Positions 17,145 to 26,200 of a stretch of 64,000 nucleotides of DNA are shown here, piece after piece (position 1 is the first letter of the stretch; each line of letters starts with the position of its first letter). The notes under the pieces were generated by a model, which saw only the letters and a program-made list of their open reading frames with translations, searched no databases and had not been told where the DNA came from. The position numbers were made by a program, and so were the translations under genes. The stretch covers positions 124,001-188,000 of the forward strand of contig NZ_CANLYD010000005.1 in assembly GCF_947495315.1 (NCBI RefSeq), written 5' to 3'. Source of the DNA: an uncultured Aquimarina sp. (GTDB lineage Bacteria > Bacteroidota > Bacteroidia > Flavobacteriales > Flavobacteriaceae).

Positions 17145-18239
17145 CTAGTTGTTTGATTTTCTGTAGGCTGTAGGTGTTTGATTTGTCGCTTTCTTAAAAG
17201 CGGTATAAAAAGATGATTTAGAATTAAAACCAACCTGATATAAGATTTCTAAAACAGTAAACTCTTTTTTAGTAGGATCTTGTAGTAGTAGTTTTGCATC
17301 ATTTATACGGTACTCATTTACAAAGTCAAAAAAATGTTTCCCTATTTGATGATTGATTAATATGGATAATTCTTTTTCGGAAATATCTAATTGTAATGCT
17401 AATTTTTGTAATGTTAGCTCAAAATCTAAGTATGGTTTCTCGGTTTCCATAAATGAAGTAAGCCTTTTTAGATTTTTACTTTCGGAATGGTTTTTTTGAA
17501 CATTTTTCTGAGATAAATTCTTTTCAATAATTGTTCTTACTGGCTTTAAATTTATATTAATACCCGTAAAAAGTTCGGGTTGATATAATGCTTTTAAAAC
17601 AAAGAATATAGTTATGGATAAGACAGAAAGGCTTATTATTATATTCATATTTAGGACATATTCTTGATACATAGAATTAGATAAATACCATCTTGTAATA
17701 ACAAATGTATGCGCTATACAAGAGAATATTGTAATCTGAAATAGCCATTTGTAGATTGCATAATTTGCATTGGAATAATTTTCAAGATATAGTGTTTTGT
17801 ATTTTTTTAAAACTATAAATACCGTAATTATGTATGCGAAATATTGTAATTCTCCAATTATTTCAAAGAACCATAAACTTTGGCTAGAGAATGCAGTTAT
17901 CTTGAAAATGATAACAAATAATAAGAATAAAAAGAAATGTGCAATGTGTTTTTTTGTAATCCTAAAGTTAGAATAACAAGCGGATAATACATAAAGATAA
18001 AATAAGGGTAATTGTAGTAGGCTAGAAGAGGTCTTTAAATTTTGGATATTGGGATATTCTAACGTTTTGTTGGTGAACAAACCAATCAGATCAAATGCTA
18101 TAACTAATAAGTAGATGCCAAATAACCTATTTGATAACTTGTTTTTGGTTTTAACAGTAAAAAGAAAAACGGAAAGAATGACCATTATAAAAACAACTAT
18201 CTTTCCAATACTCTCTATTAACTCTACTTTAATTTCCAA
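17145..18239 (-). CDS. membrane-anchored AraC-family regulator
   Basis: 364 residues. About seven membrane helices occupy 1-225 (for example IGKIVVFIMVILSVFLFTV and HFFLFLLFVIIFKITAF). A C-terminal AraC domain follows with QKLALQLDISEKELSILINH and LEILYQVGFNSKSSFYTAFK, ending TPTAYRKS. It lies immediately upstream of two serine hydrolases that share an inverted-repeat operator, so it is the obvious candidate regulator of both. Its signal is unknown. A promoter is visible at 18274-18303. Confidence 0.88.
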   Translation of the reverse strand: MEIKVELIESIGKIVVFIMVILSVFLFTVKTKNKLSNRLFGIYLLVIAFDLIGLFTNKTLEYPNIQNLKTSSSLLQLPLFYLYVLSACYSNFRITKKHIAHFFLFLLFVIIFKITAFSSQSLWFFEIIGELQYFAYIITVFIVLKKYKTLYLENYSNANYAIYKWLFQITIFSCIAHTFVITRWYLSNSMYQEYVLNMNIIISLSVLSITIFFVLKALYQPELFTGININLKPVRTIIEKNLSQKNVQKNHSESKNLKRLTSFMETEKPYLDFELTLQKLALQLDISEKELSILINHQIGKHFFDFVNEYRINDAKLLLQDPTKKEFTVLEILYQVGFNSKSSFYTAFKKATNQTPTAYRKSNN

Positions 18240-18273
18240 TAATTTTGTGCTTTTTTTTGATTATCGCTACCAC

Positions 18274-18324
18274 CAAATATATGAATCTGATCAAGGAAAG
18301 CAAGCCTGAACCAATCGATTTATC
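18274..18324 (-). promoter_or_regulatory. promoter of the AraC gene; conserved block, copy 2
   Basis: Minus-strand TATATTTG (18274-18281) and TTG (18301-18303) are 19 bp apart, a good Bacteroidota promoter, 35 bp upstream of the AraC start. The same block, with its outer ends conserved at the same spacing, occurs at 5178-5228. The remainder of the 411-bp gap up to 18516 holds nothing I can name. Confidence 0.55.
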
Positions 18325-18516
18325 CTGACATTTTTATTTCTTATTTGGTTTATGAAAATTTGGTAGTTTAATTAAATAAGCAAAAACTCCTCGAAAATAC
18401 TATTATAGCTATGCTTTTCACAGGGTATTTTGTTGTGCAATGTACTTTTCTGAACAACTCAAAAATATCAGTCCTAAAATGACATTGTTATAATTCGTTT
18501 CATCATTTTTTGGATA

Positions 18517-18656
18517 TGTTGGCGACGTGTTTGTATAAGAATAGTTATGTGGATTAAGCACTAAATTTAGGAAATAAATCACGTATAGAAGTCGGCTAGG
18601 ACTAATGTAAGCAGGATCGTAATAGTAATTAACTTTATGCGATGTTGGGCCTAGTT
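18517..18656. repeat. intergenic palindromic element (i), most complete copy
   Basis: The left end is GTTGGCGACGTGTTTGTATA and the right end is TTATGCGATGTTGGGCCTAG. The right end contains GTTGGGC, matching the integron consensus GTTRRRY (and RYYYAAC on the other strand). The arms are imperfectly complementary. The stop codon of the serine hydrolase (18651-18653) lies inside the right end. Confidence 0.6.
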
Positions 18657-20357
18657 ACTTTTCAATTCTACTGCGGGTAAAATGAACTCGTTTAATAAAC
18701 TGAGAGGTTTTTCTTCCATTTCTGGGAAGAGATTGTAATTCCCTCCTGTAAAAGTGATAGTCATTTCTATTTCAGGAATGATAATCAAAAACTGTCCACC
18801 ATTGCCCCAAGCTTCAATAGTTTTCATTTGTTTACCTCCAACATTTCTTTTTAATAGTCTCCATAAGTATCCATAATCTGAATTTTTCGGCCAACTTCCT
18901 TTAATATATGGTTGGGTAGAGGTGCTAACCCATTCAGAGCTTATAATTTGTTGATTATTCCATACACCCTTATTTAAAACTAGAAGTCCAAATTTTGTAA
19001 AATCAATTGGTCTTAGATAAAAGTCTCCTGGCAAGTATGCTCTTCCTTGTGGGGAAGTCCTCATCTGAAACTTATAGATTTCCATTGGAATTAGAATTTC
19101 TTCATATAGGAAAAGAGGTAAGTACTTTTCTGTAGATTTTTGAATAACTCCAGTTAATAAATTCATTCCACCAGATGAATATTGATACTTTTTTCCAGGT
19201 TCGTGCTTCATTGGAAGATTCAACTTGTGACCAACCCAATCGTTATTATCCCATTGCATTTCATCTTCGTCTTCTAGTTTCAAACCTGTACTCATTGTTA
19301 AAGAGTGATGAATGGTTATCTCGTTTTTGTCTTTATCTAAAATATTATATTCGGGATAGTAATTTAAAATAGGATTATTGACTTGGATGTTTTTATCCAT
19401 CATCATTGATTTTCCAAGTAACAAGGATGAAATTGATTTAAAGGAAGATCTAATGTCATGAAGATACTCTCTATCGTACCCGTGAAAATACTCTTCAAAA
19501 ACGAGTTTATTATTTTTAGTGATTATTATACTATGAATATGGTCATATTTGCCACTATTCATTTTGGGCATTAATGCTAACATTGATTTGTTAATTCCAA
19601 CATCATCTAAAGACGCGGTTTTAATATGAGAATCAATAGCGTCTGGAGTTTTATAAGTGTAATTTTGATTAGCTAGTGGTTTGTACCCATCCATTTTTGA
19701 CGGATTTAGTTTGGTCATACTTACTTTCCTTTTTCCGCCCGTATTACCATAAGATAATAAAAGATTGTTGTCTTCTGCATTAAACTCCGCTGAGATCCCA
19801 AACCTATTATTTGTAATATTAAAATTGATTTCATTACCATTGATCAAAACAGAATCAATCTTAAAATGTAGTTCTCTGTTTTCTTTGTTGCTCTGAATCT
19901 TTGCCTTAATAACATCTATGCTATCTTTATAAAATTCTAGATATACTTGATAATCTGTGTCAATTATCTCGGGTTTAACTATTTTGGCAATCCAATAGTT
20001 TTTAGATTTCAGAAACTGCAAACTTTGAGTCCAAAGATTATCAGTAATCACACCATATAACGACTTTGTGTTATTGGAAAAAGTCGCATCAAATCTTAGT
20101 CCTGAATCACCTGTGAAAGTCAAAAGACTGTCCTTTTTTTCTAATTTAAAGATATTAGCTTTTCCATTTTGGTATAGAATAACATTTTCAGGTGATTTTG
20201 CAGGTCTTATGACTATCGAATCGTATTTTGTTTTAGTTTGGAATAAAAGGCCTGACCAGACTCCATTTAATTCTTCTGTATTAAAATTCGCTGGTTTCTT
20301 TTTACAAGAAGAAAACAAAAACAATACTAGTATTACGTGATAGATTTTTAAATTCAT
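18651..20357 (-). CDS. serine hydrolase lipoprotein, beta-lactamase fold
   Basis: 568 residues. Lipoprotein signal ending FSSC (Cys18). An N-terminal beta domain of about 220 residues precedes the catalytic domain. SxxK is Ser304-Lys307 in RSSFKSIS, the Tyr motif is QYSSGGMN, and WGNGGQF takes the place of HxG. A His-rich HHSLTMSTGLK segment is also typical of this subfamily (PF00144). It is probably attached to the outer membrane. The shared operator seen at the other two hydrolases is absent upstream. An intergenic element overlaps its stop codon. Confidence 0.85.
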   Translation of the reverse strand: MNLKIYHVILVLFLFSSCKKKPANFNTEELNGVWSGLLFQTKTKYDSIVIRPAKSPENVILYQNGKANIFKLEKKDSLLTFTGDSGLRFDATFSNNTKSLYGVITDNLWTQSLQFLKSKNYWIAKIVKPEIIDTDYQVYLEFYKDSIDVIKAKIQSNKENRELHFKIDSVLINGNEINFNITNNRFGISAEFNAEDNNLLLSYGNTGGKRKVSMTKLNPSKMDGYKPLANQNYTYKTPDAIDSHIKTASLDDVGINKSMLALMPKMNSGKYDHIHSIIITKNNKLVFEEYFHGYDREYLHDIRSSFKSISSLLLGKSMMMDKNIQVNNPILNYYPEYNILDKDKNEITIHHSLTMSTGLKLEDEDEMQWDNNDWVGHKLNLPMKHEPGKKYQYSSGGMNLLTGVIQKSTEKYLPLFLYEEILIPMEIYKFQMRTSPQGRAYLPGDFYLRPIDFTKFGLLVLNKGVWNNQQIISSEWVSTSTQPYIKGSWPKNSDYGYLWRLLKRNVGGKQMKTIEAWGNGGQFLIIIPEIEMTITFTGGNYNLFPEMEEKPLSLLNEFILPAVELKSN

Positions 20358-20368
20358 TTCCTAAGCTG

Positions 20369-20406
20369 TTTTTAGCTTGTACTTAATATTTCTTGTATGT
20401 TTAGTT
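20369..20406. repeat. intergenic element, left-arm fragment (j)
   Basis: TTTTTAGCTTGTACTTAATA followed by TTTCTTGTATG closely follows the left end of copy c (TTTTTAGCTTGTAGGTAACT then GTCTTGTGTATG). It lies 9 bp past the stop of the beta-propeller gene. Confidence 0.5.
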
Positions 20407-20414
20407 ATTTTTAT

Positions 20415-21683
20415 TTACCACTTCATTACAGGTTCTTCTTTCCATAAAATCAATCGGAAATCTTCATAATGATTTCCATTACCTATGGTATGATTATCTC
20501 TAAATCCTTTTCCTAATTGTAATTTATGAAGCATACCAGAATAAGAACCTATCCACAATGTTTTTTCGTCATCTGATATTGTAATTCCACTGATTGTTGA
20601 GCCTAAAAAATGCCTCCAGATACATTTTCCATTGTGATCTATTGCTCTTATATATCCGTGAGCATCACCTAAAATGTAAACGTCTGAAGTAGCAACTCCA
20701 CAATAAACACGCATTCCTTCGTCTATGGTTTTGTATAATTGACTCTCTTCATATTCAGGAATATCAATTCCATTCAAATTATCTGTTGATACTCCAATTG
20801 TAATTCCGTTATAAAAATGGCAGGAATTCGTAATTAGTTGATTGTCATTTTTAGAAAAAAGACAATAATGTGGGTATTCTGATTGCTGCCCAATTCCACC
20901 TATTTGCGAACCTTCTTCGTCTAAAATTCTATGTTCTGAACATTGGTCTCCAACCACAATAAATCGGTTGTCATTAGATAAGGTTGCATTTTCCATATCA
21001 ATATAAGAATTCCAATCTTTATCCTCTAAATCAGGTACGGGATGAATCATTTTTTCAGATTCATTTGTGATTAGATATATGCCTTCAGAAGTGACTAGTA
21101 GAATTTTAAGCCCATCATTAAATGGGATTAACTCCGTTATTCCTAAATTTTTAGCCTCTTTTAATTCAAAAGTCGAAATTATATCTCCTTCCCAACCTTG
21201 AGTAGTTATTATTTTGTTTTCAGTTGCAATAGCAAAGACATTATTTTTTTTGGATTTACCTATAGCATTAATAGAAGAATCTAATTTTAAAGAATTTTCA
21301 TTGTCAAGAATATAAGCCTGCCTTTTTTGGTATGATGTTCCTGTTAAGAATACAATTTTCTGTTCATTAATAAATTGTAGTTGTTCTATACTTTGGCTTT
21401 TCTTTTCCAAAAACTTGATTAATGGACCGTGAGAAGGAGGATAGTCATTCCTAAATTCTTTGACAGTGTTTGTCTCGTTTGCTTTTTTTAAGAGGTTAAA
21501 GATATCATCTGCTAAGTGGTCTCTTTTGTCTACTGGTTCTGTTCCTTTCCAGTTTTCCCATCCGTTTTTTTCTCCAAATTCGACCATTTCATTAATCTCT
21601 TTGGCATATTTGCTTCCGAGGTTATTCCATTCCTCTTTGATGTTGATTGGTTTTTTCTTTTTATTAAATAAGTTAAATTTCAT
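20415..21683 (-). CDS. cytoplasmic beta-propeller protein, unknown function
   Basis: 422 residues with no signal peptide. After a charged helical N-terminus (about 1-105) come seven or so repeated beta blades, for example FAIATENKIITTQGWEGDII and YIRAIDHNGKCIWRHFLGST, in the style of WD40/PQQ propellers (the tryptophans fit). The protein could be a scaffold or sensor. The WD40 remnant at 10.9-11.4 kb is from a similar kind of gene, but not an obvious duplicate. It is a single-gene unit in the element-rich region. Confidence 0.65.
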   Translation of the reverse strand: MKFNLFNKKKKPINIKEEWNNLGSKYAKEINEMVEFGEKNGWENWKGTEPVDKRDHLADDIFNLLKKANETNTVKEFRNDYPPSHGPLIKFLEKKSQSIEQLQFINEQKIVFLTGTSYQKRQAYILDNENSLKLDSSINAIGKSKKNNVFAIATENKIITTQGWEGDIISTFELKEAKNLGITELIPFNDGLKILLVTSEGIYLITNESEKMIHPVPDLEDKDWNSYIDMENATLSNDNRFIVVGDQCSEHRILDEEGSQIGGIGQQSEYPHYCLFSKNDNQLITNSCHFYNGITIGVSTDNLNGIDIPEYEESQLYKTIDEGMRVYCGVATSDVYILGDAHGYIRAIDHNGKCIWRHFLGSTISGITISDDEKTLWIGSYSGMLHKLQLGKGFRDNHTIGNGNHYEDFRLILWKEEPVMKW

Positions 21684-21704
21684 TTATTCATTTTATTTAA
21701 AAAC

Positions 21705-21876
21705 GCAACTTTTAATATATGTGTCGTAGCAGAGCAAAATGTTACCGCGCTTTTCGATTTTTCAAGGCATTGGTTGCTACTTTACCTTTTTGCAAGCATT
21801 GCGCCATTGCAAAAGTACAACAACCTATAGATTTATTACTTAGCTGTTATGATCACGTATATCGTGTTCTAAGCCG
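21705..21876. repeat. intergenic palindromic element (k)
   Basis: Left arm 21706-21735 (CAAC...ATATGTGTCGTAGCAG) pairs with right arm 21839-21868 (TTAGCTGTTATGATCACGTA...GTGTT). By eye the pairing has one or two unpaired bases and mostly G-T wobbles on the + strand. It is bounded by AAC on the left and GTT on the right. This is the clearest attC-like structure in the window. Confidence 0.55.
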
Positions 21877-21986
21877 TTTTTTTATTTTTCCAATCCCTCT
21901 TTTCGAAACTTCTAACATTCGAGCTATTCTTTATTGAGTTCAGATATTCCACAAGAAATCTCACGTTTTTCATCGTTTTTTGACAT
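21853..21986 (-). pseudogene. short HTH-like gene remnant, one frameshift
   Basis: From ATG 21986 the frame reads MSKNDEKREISCGISELNKE and stops. Shifting by one base at about 21926 continues as IARMLEVSKRGIGKIKKRLR and then stops at 21853. The joined 40 or so residues resemble the C-terminal HTH of LuxR-type regulators (NKEIA..L.VS..G..K). A single lost A would explain it. The stop lies inside element k, as expected for a cassette gene. Confidence 0.4.
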
Positions 21987-22049
21987 ATATAGCAATTAAA
22001 ATAAACAGTTTGATTTTTAATAGGAGTTATCAAAAAGACAAGTTTTAAC

Positions 22050-23150
22050 TTAATAATCTCTTCTAGAATACAAATCCTTTTCTTTGATATCTATGGATGT
22101 AGATTTAAACCAAGTTGCAAATTTCTCGAATTTTTCAGGACTTTCTTTATACCATTTTTCAAATTCTTCAGGATTCCCCTCTGAAATTAACCAGTAAGTA
22201 TATGCTTCAAATATTTCTTCTTTTTGAATTTCTTTTTGGAATGAGAGTATTTTATTAGGATACTGTTTATGGAACTTTTTCTGTTCAAACCAAAAATCTA
22301 AAAAACTTTTTCTTGCATTGTAGATCGACTTAATATCGATTCCTGAATGAAAATTAATTCCAGCAAATGCATACGCACTCGCATAGGTCCCGGCAAAAGG
22401 GAGTATCCCTTTTTTAAGATCTTTCATATCCTTTTTATCAGTAATAATTATTTCAAAACCTTTTTTAGTAATATTGAATTGACCGGAAGAATCTGTCAAT
22501 ACTTCATAACTTTCCTGATAAGTGTCATAAAGTAATTTGCTTATTTCCGAAGTTCTTTTTGATCCGGCTTCTAAATTCATAAATATTTCACCATATAATA
22601 AGGTCCACAGTTTCTCGTCAGTATTGGAGAATAGTTTAGATAATTGATAGTAATTAGAAGGGTAATTAGGTTCTACTTTGATTCCTTGTTCCCAAAATAC
22701 TATTGCTTCATTATAGTTTTTTCTTAGTGCCTCTATAACCCCAGATTCCAGATAAAACTTACCGGATTTAGGAAATTTTTTCATCCCTTTTTGATATGTT
22801 TCTAATGCTTTTTCTGGTTTTTTGATGTAATCATAACTATTTCCCAAAAGTTGGTAAATGTAATCTGACACATCTTTGTGATCTGTCAATTTTTCTAATA
22901 TTTTGATAGCCTTTTTATATTCTTTTTTTAGATAGTTGGCATATGCAATTTCGTATGGAAAATCTATTCTATCTGGATATAGTTTTGTCCCTTTTTTCAG
23001 AATCTCAATGGATTCATCGATTGCGCCATTGTCCATAAGTTGGATGCCTTCTTTCAAAAGCTCTTGAGCTTTATCTTTATCTGTTTGAGCAATTATGATT
23101 GAGTTGTATAGGATACATGCAATTGCAAACAAGAATAAACTTTTTGTCAT
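22050..23150 (-). CDS. secreted TPR-repeat protein
   Basis: 366 residues. Signal peptide 1-21 (cleaved after IIAQ). At least four TPR motifs lie at about 25-180 (for example ELLKEGIQLMDNGAIDESIE and KALETYQKGMKKFPKSGKFY). A C-terminal domain of unknown type follows. TPR proteins usually bind peptides or partner proteins in complexes. It starts 63 bp after the large alpha-2-macroglobulin gene on the same strand and may be co-transcribed with it. Confidence 0.75.
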   Translation of the reverse strand: MTKSLFLFAIACILYNSIIIAQTDKDKAQELLKEGIQLMDNGAIDESIEILKKGTKLYPDRIDFPYEIAYANYLKKEYKKAIKILEKLTDHKDVSDYIYQLLGNSYDYIKKPEKALETYQKGMKKFPKSGKFYLESGVIEALRKNYNEAIVFWEQGIKVEPNYPSNYYQLSKLFSNTDEKLWTLLYGEIFMNLEAGSKRTSEISKLLYDTYQESYEVLTDSSGQFNITKKGFEIIITDKKDMKDLKKGILPFAGTYASAYAFAGINFHSGIDIKSIYNARKSFLDFWFEQKKFHKQYPNKILSFQKEIQKEEIFEAYTYWLISEGNPEEFEKWYKESPEKFEKFATWFKSTSIDIKEKDLYSRRDY

Positions 23151-23213
23151 ATCTGTTTAGTATTAATTTAGCTATTTCTAAGATGGTTTTAGTCACTTTG
23201 AAAAAACTGATGA

Positions 23214-26200
23214 TTACTCCACCTTCACTCGTACTCCTTCAGAATGACTGCTAAACTCTGGTGCATACATACTTTGGATCGTAGTGATACCATTAGAGAA
23301 ATCTCCTTTGTTGTTAACACGCAGATCATATTCAAAAACATAAACCCCCTTTGGTAAATAGTCAAAGAAGAAATTAGTAGAAGCATCTTTAGTACTTTCA
23401 TAATATCCTAATCCATCTTGATATTTGTATTGTGAGATCACATTGATGGGTTCTAATCCAGATGCGCGCATATCCTTCATATGCACAAACTCCATAGTTC
23501 GATCTGATCGCAATTCTATTCGAACTCTTACCAAATCTCCTAATTGTAATTGTGTTTTATCAGTGATTTCTGTAATCTCCTCACCAGTATCTGTATTCTT
23601 TTTAAGGAATAATTTTTTCTTTAGTTTTAATGGAGTTTCTGCTGATGTTATCTTATCCAGATTTTCAAAATACTGCCAGTACAAAGCTCCCCAAGCAATC
23701 CCTTTTCCTTTTTTGGTGATTTTGGCTGTAGCCATATCTTTTTGTATTTCATTAGCGTTCCAGGAAGTTTTAAAATATCCCGTTCCGGCTTCTACTTTTA
23801 CATCGTCCATCTGGCTTGGATCAATTTTCTGATCGCCCAATACAATCTCTACCATATCGGTCACAGATAACCAATCACTGCCTTGTAATAGTAAAGCATA
23901 TACGGCTTCTGTAGTGGCTTTGGTGGTTTTCCAACGATTGGTCTGTTTGTTCTTTAATAACCAAACCTTAAGATTATCTACAATCTCTGTTTTTTTAGGC
24001 TCTTGCTCAATCTCCGCAAAAACTTCAATCATTAACGCCTGGGTTTCTATTGGTGCCTGATACCAGTACCAACTCGCGGTATTCGATTTCCAATACATAC
24101 CCAATTCTTCGCTAGTGATACTTTTTTGATCTAATGATCTAATGATTTTGGTAGCCGTAGTAGCATCATTATTTCGATGTAATATCAAAGCCAACATTCC
24201 TTGTGAATATAAGTTTCTGTTCAGCCAATACTTTTTAGACTGTCTCATATAATACTCCCAAGCTTCATTAGTACTATTAGCTCTTTTGATGTCCGAAAAG
24301 AAACTACGCATGTATAAATAGTGTGTCTGTGTATAACTTAGATGATCTTTATTGATATCGATCTTATTTCGCTCACAGTATTTCTTAAGCTCATTGTATT
24401 CTTTTACAAATTCCTGATCCAGATATCGAACCGCTTTTTGTAGCATATTCTGAGTCTTGCTCTCAAATTTTGTAACACCTAATTTTTTTAAGTGCCCAAA
24501 ACCAGCCGCGATATGTTGTGTGATATAGCGATTCTCTCTTCCACCTTTAAACCAAGGAAATGCTCCTGAACTAAACTGTACTTGCTGTAATTTATTTAAT
24601 GCACTCTGCAATTCGTTATTCATCTTATTAAGATCAAAAAGCAGTGCGATGCGTTTCTTTTGTTCGGTTTCGCTTTGTGCATCTCGTAACCAAGGAGTTT
24701 CTTGGATAATCAAAGATTTTAACTCCTGATTTTTTTCCAGACTACTTAGTAAGGCATCGGTATTTTTCCATTGATTAAATACTTCCTGAATTCTTGGATT
24801 AGAATTGGCAATATGACTAGCCAATGAATTGGCATAATACCTGGAGAATGTCTGTTCGGCACATTCATACGGATATTCCATCAAGTAGGGTAGTGCTTGT
24901 ACAGCATACCACGCTGGATTAGAAGTCATTTCTAAGGTAAGCTTATGGTTTTTTAACGTAGTAGACGTATTATCCTTTAGCTTATCTAACGTAAATGTTT
25001 TGGTCTGATTCGAACGAATCCACATCGGTAATGTCTCTGTTACCATCATTCTGTTTGATAATACCGGTAATACATTCTGCTCACCATCAGAGAAATCTCC
25101 TGCTTTGGCTACAATTTTATATTGAACTGTCTGTACATTATCTGGAATCTGAAGGTTCCAAGATACATTAGTGTTCCCTGCTGCTTTTACAGAAAAATCC
25201 TGACGAATATTTGCGTTCTGCAAATCTGCATCTATGGATTTTCCTGTTAAAGCGTCTATCAATTGTAATTCTATAATACCTGTAAGATCTTTAGTAGAAA
25301 TATTAGATACTTTAGAACTCAGGGTAATTTGATCTCCTTCTCTCAGGAATCTGGGAGGATTCGGTAAGATCATTAATTCTTTCTGGGTAACCGTTTCTAA
25401 TACTTGTGTGCCAGCATTTAGTTCTTTGGTATGTGCAAGTAGCTGTAATTTCCATTTGGTCAAAGCTTCAGGAGCTGTAAAATTAAAACTTACATTCCCT
25501 TCTGCATCAGTGGTTAACTTCGGAAAGAAAAAAGCGGTTTCCTGTAGGTTTTTACGAATTTTAACTCCTTCTAATAATGGCTCTTTCTTGTCTTCTTTTA
25601 CATTATTTTTATTTTCGACATGACCCAATGAATCTGCCTCACTTTCTTCTTTCACAGCATTCCCAGATACGGCAACTTCTTCCATTTCTGCATCATCAGC
25701 AACCATTTCCATTGCCATCGGAGCGGGAGCACTTTTATTAGCCATTCTGCTTCTTTTCATTCCTCGTACACTTCCTGCGAGACCATTTCCATAATAATAA
25801 GAATTGCCAAAGTATAACCCAAACCAGTTTAATTGATCATACCCCTGATGATGGAAACTAGTGTGTCGCGTATACCCGTTATAAATATTGAAATTTCCTT
25901 GGGTAAAGCTTCCGGCAGCTTTTCGTTGTGAATATGAATAGTAAATAGGTCTGTTAATCGGATTGAAATACCATTGATGTGGTCTGAACTGATCTAATGA
26001 AGCATCATACATGCTCGCCAGCAGTTCGGCAGTTACTTTGTCTCCCTTTGGACCTTTAACTGTAAAGCTCCAGGTTTCTTGTTGTCCCGGTTGTAGCTTG
26101 TCTCTAAATGTTTTAGTCTCAATCGTAAGTTCTGAAGGTTCATAAGGAACTGCAATAGGCATAGTACCACTTTTGTAGGCGTTATAATTAGCAAAACTGT

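Noticed and set aside
13815..20357. Three serine hydrolases as a recent tandem duplication
   Set aside because: Catalytic motifs, lengths and accessory domains differ strongly between them, and the third lacks the shared operator.
10895..21683. WD40 remnant as a duplicate of the propeller gene at 20415
   Set aside because: The blades do not align beyond the generic propeller pattern.
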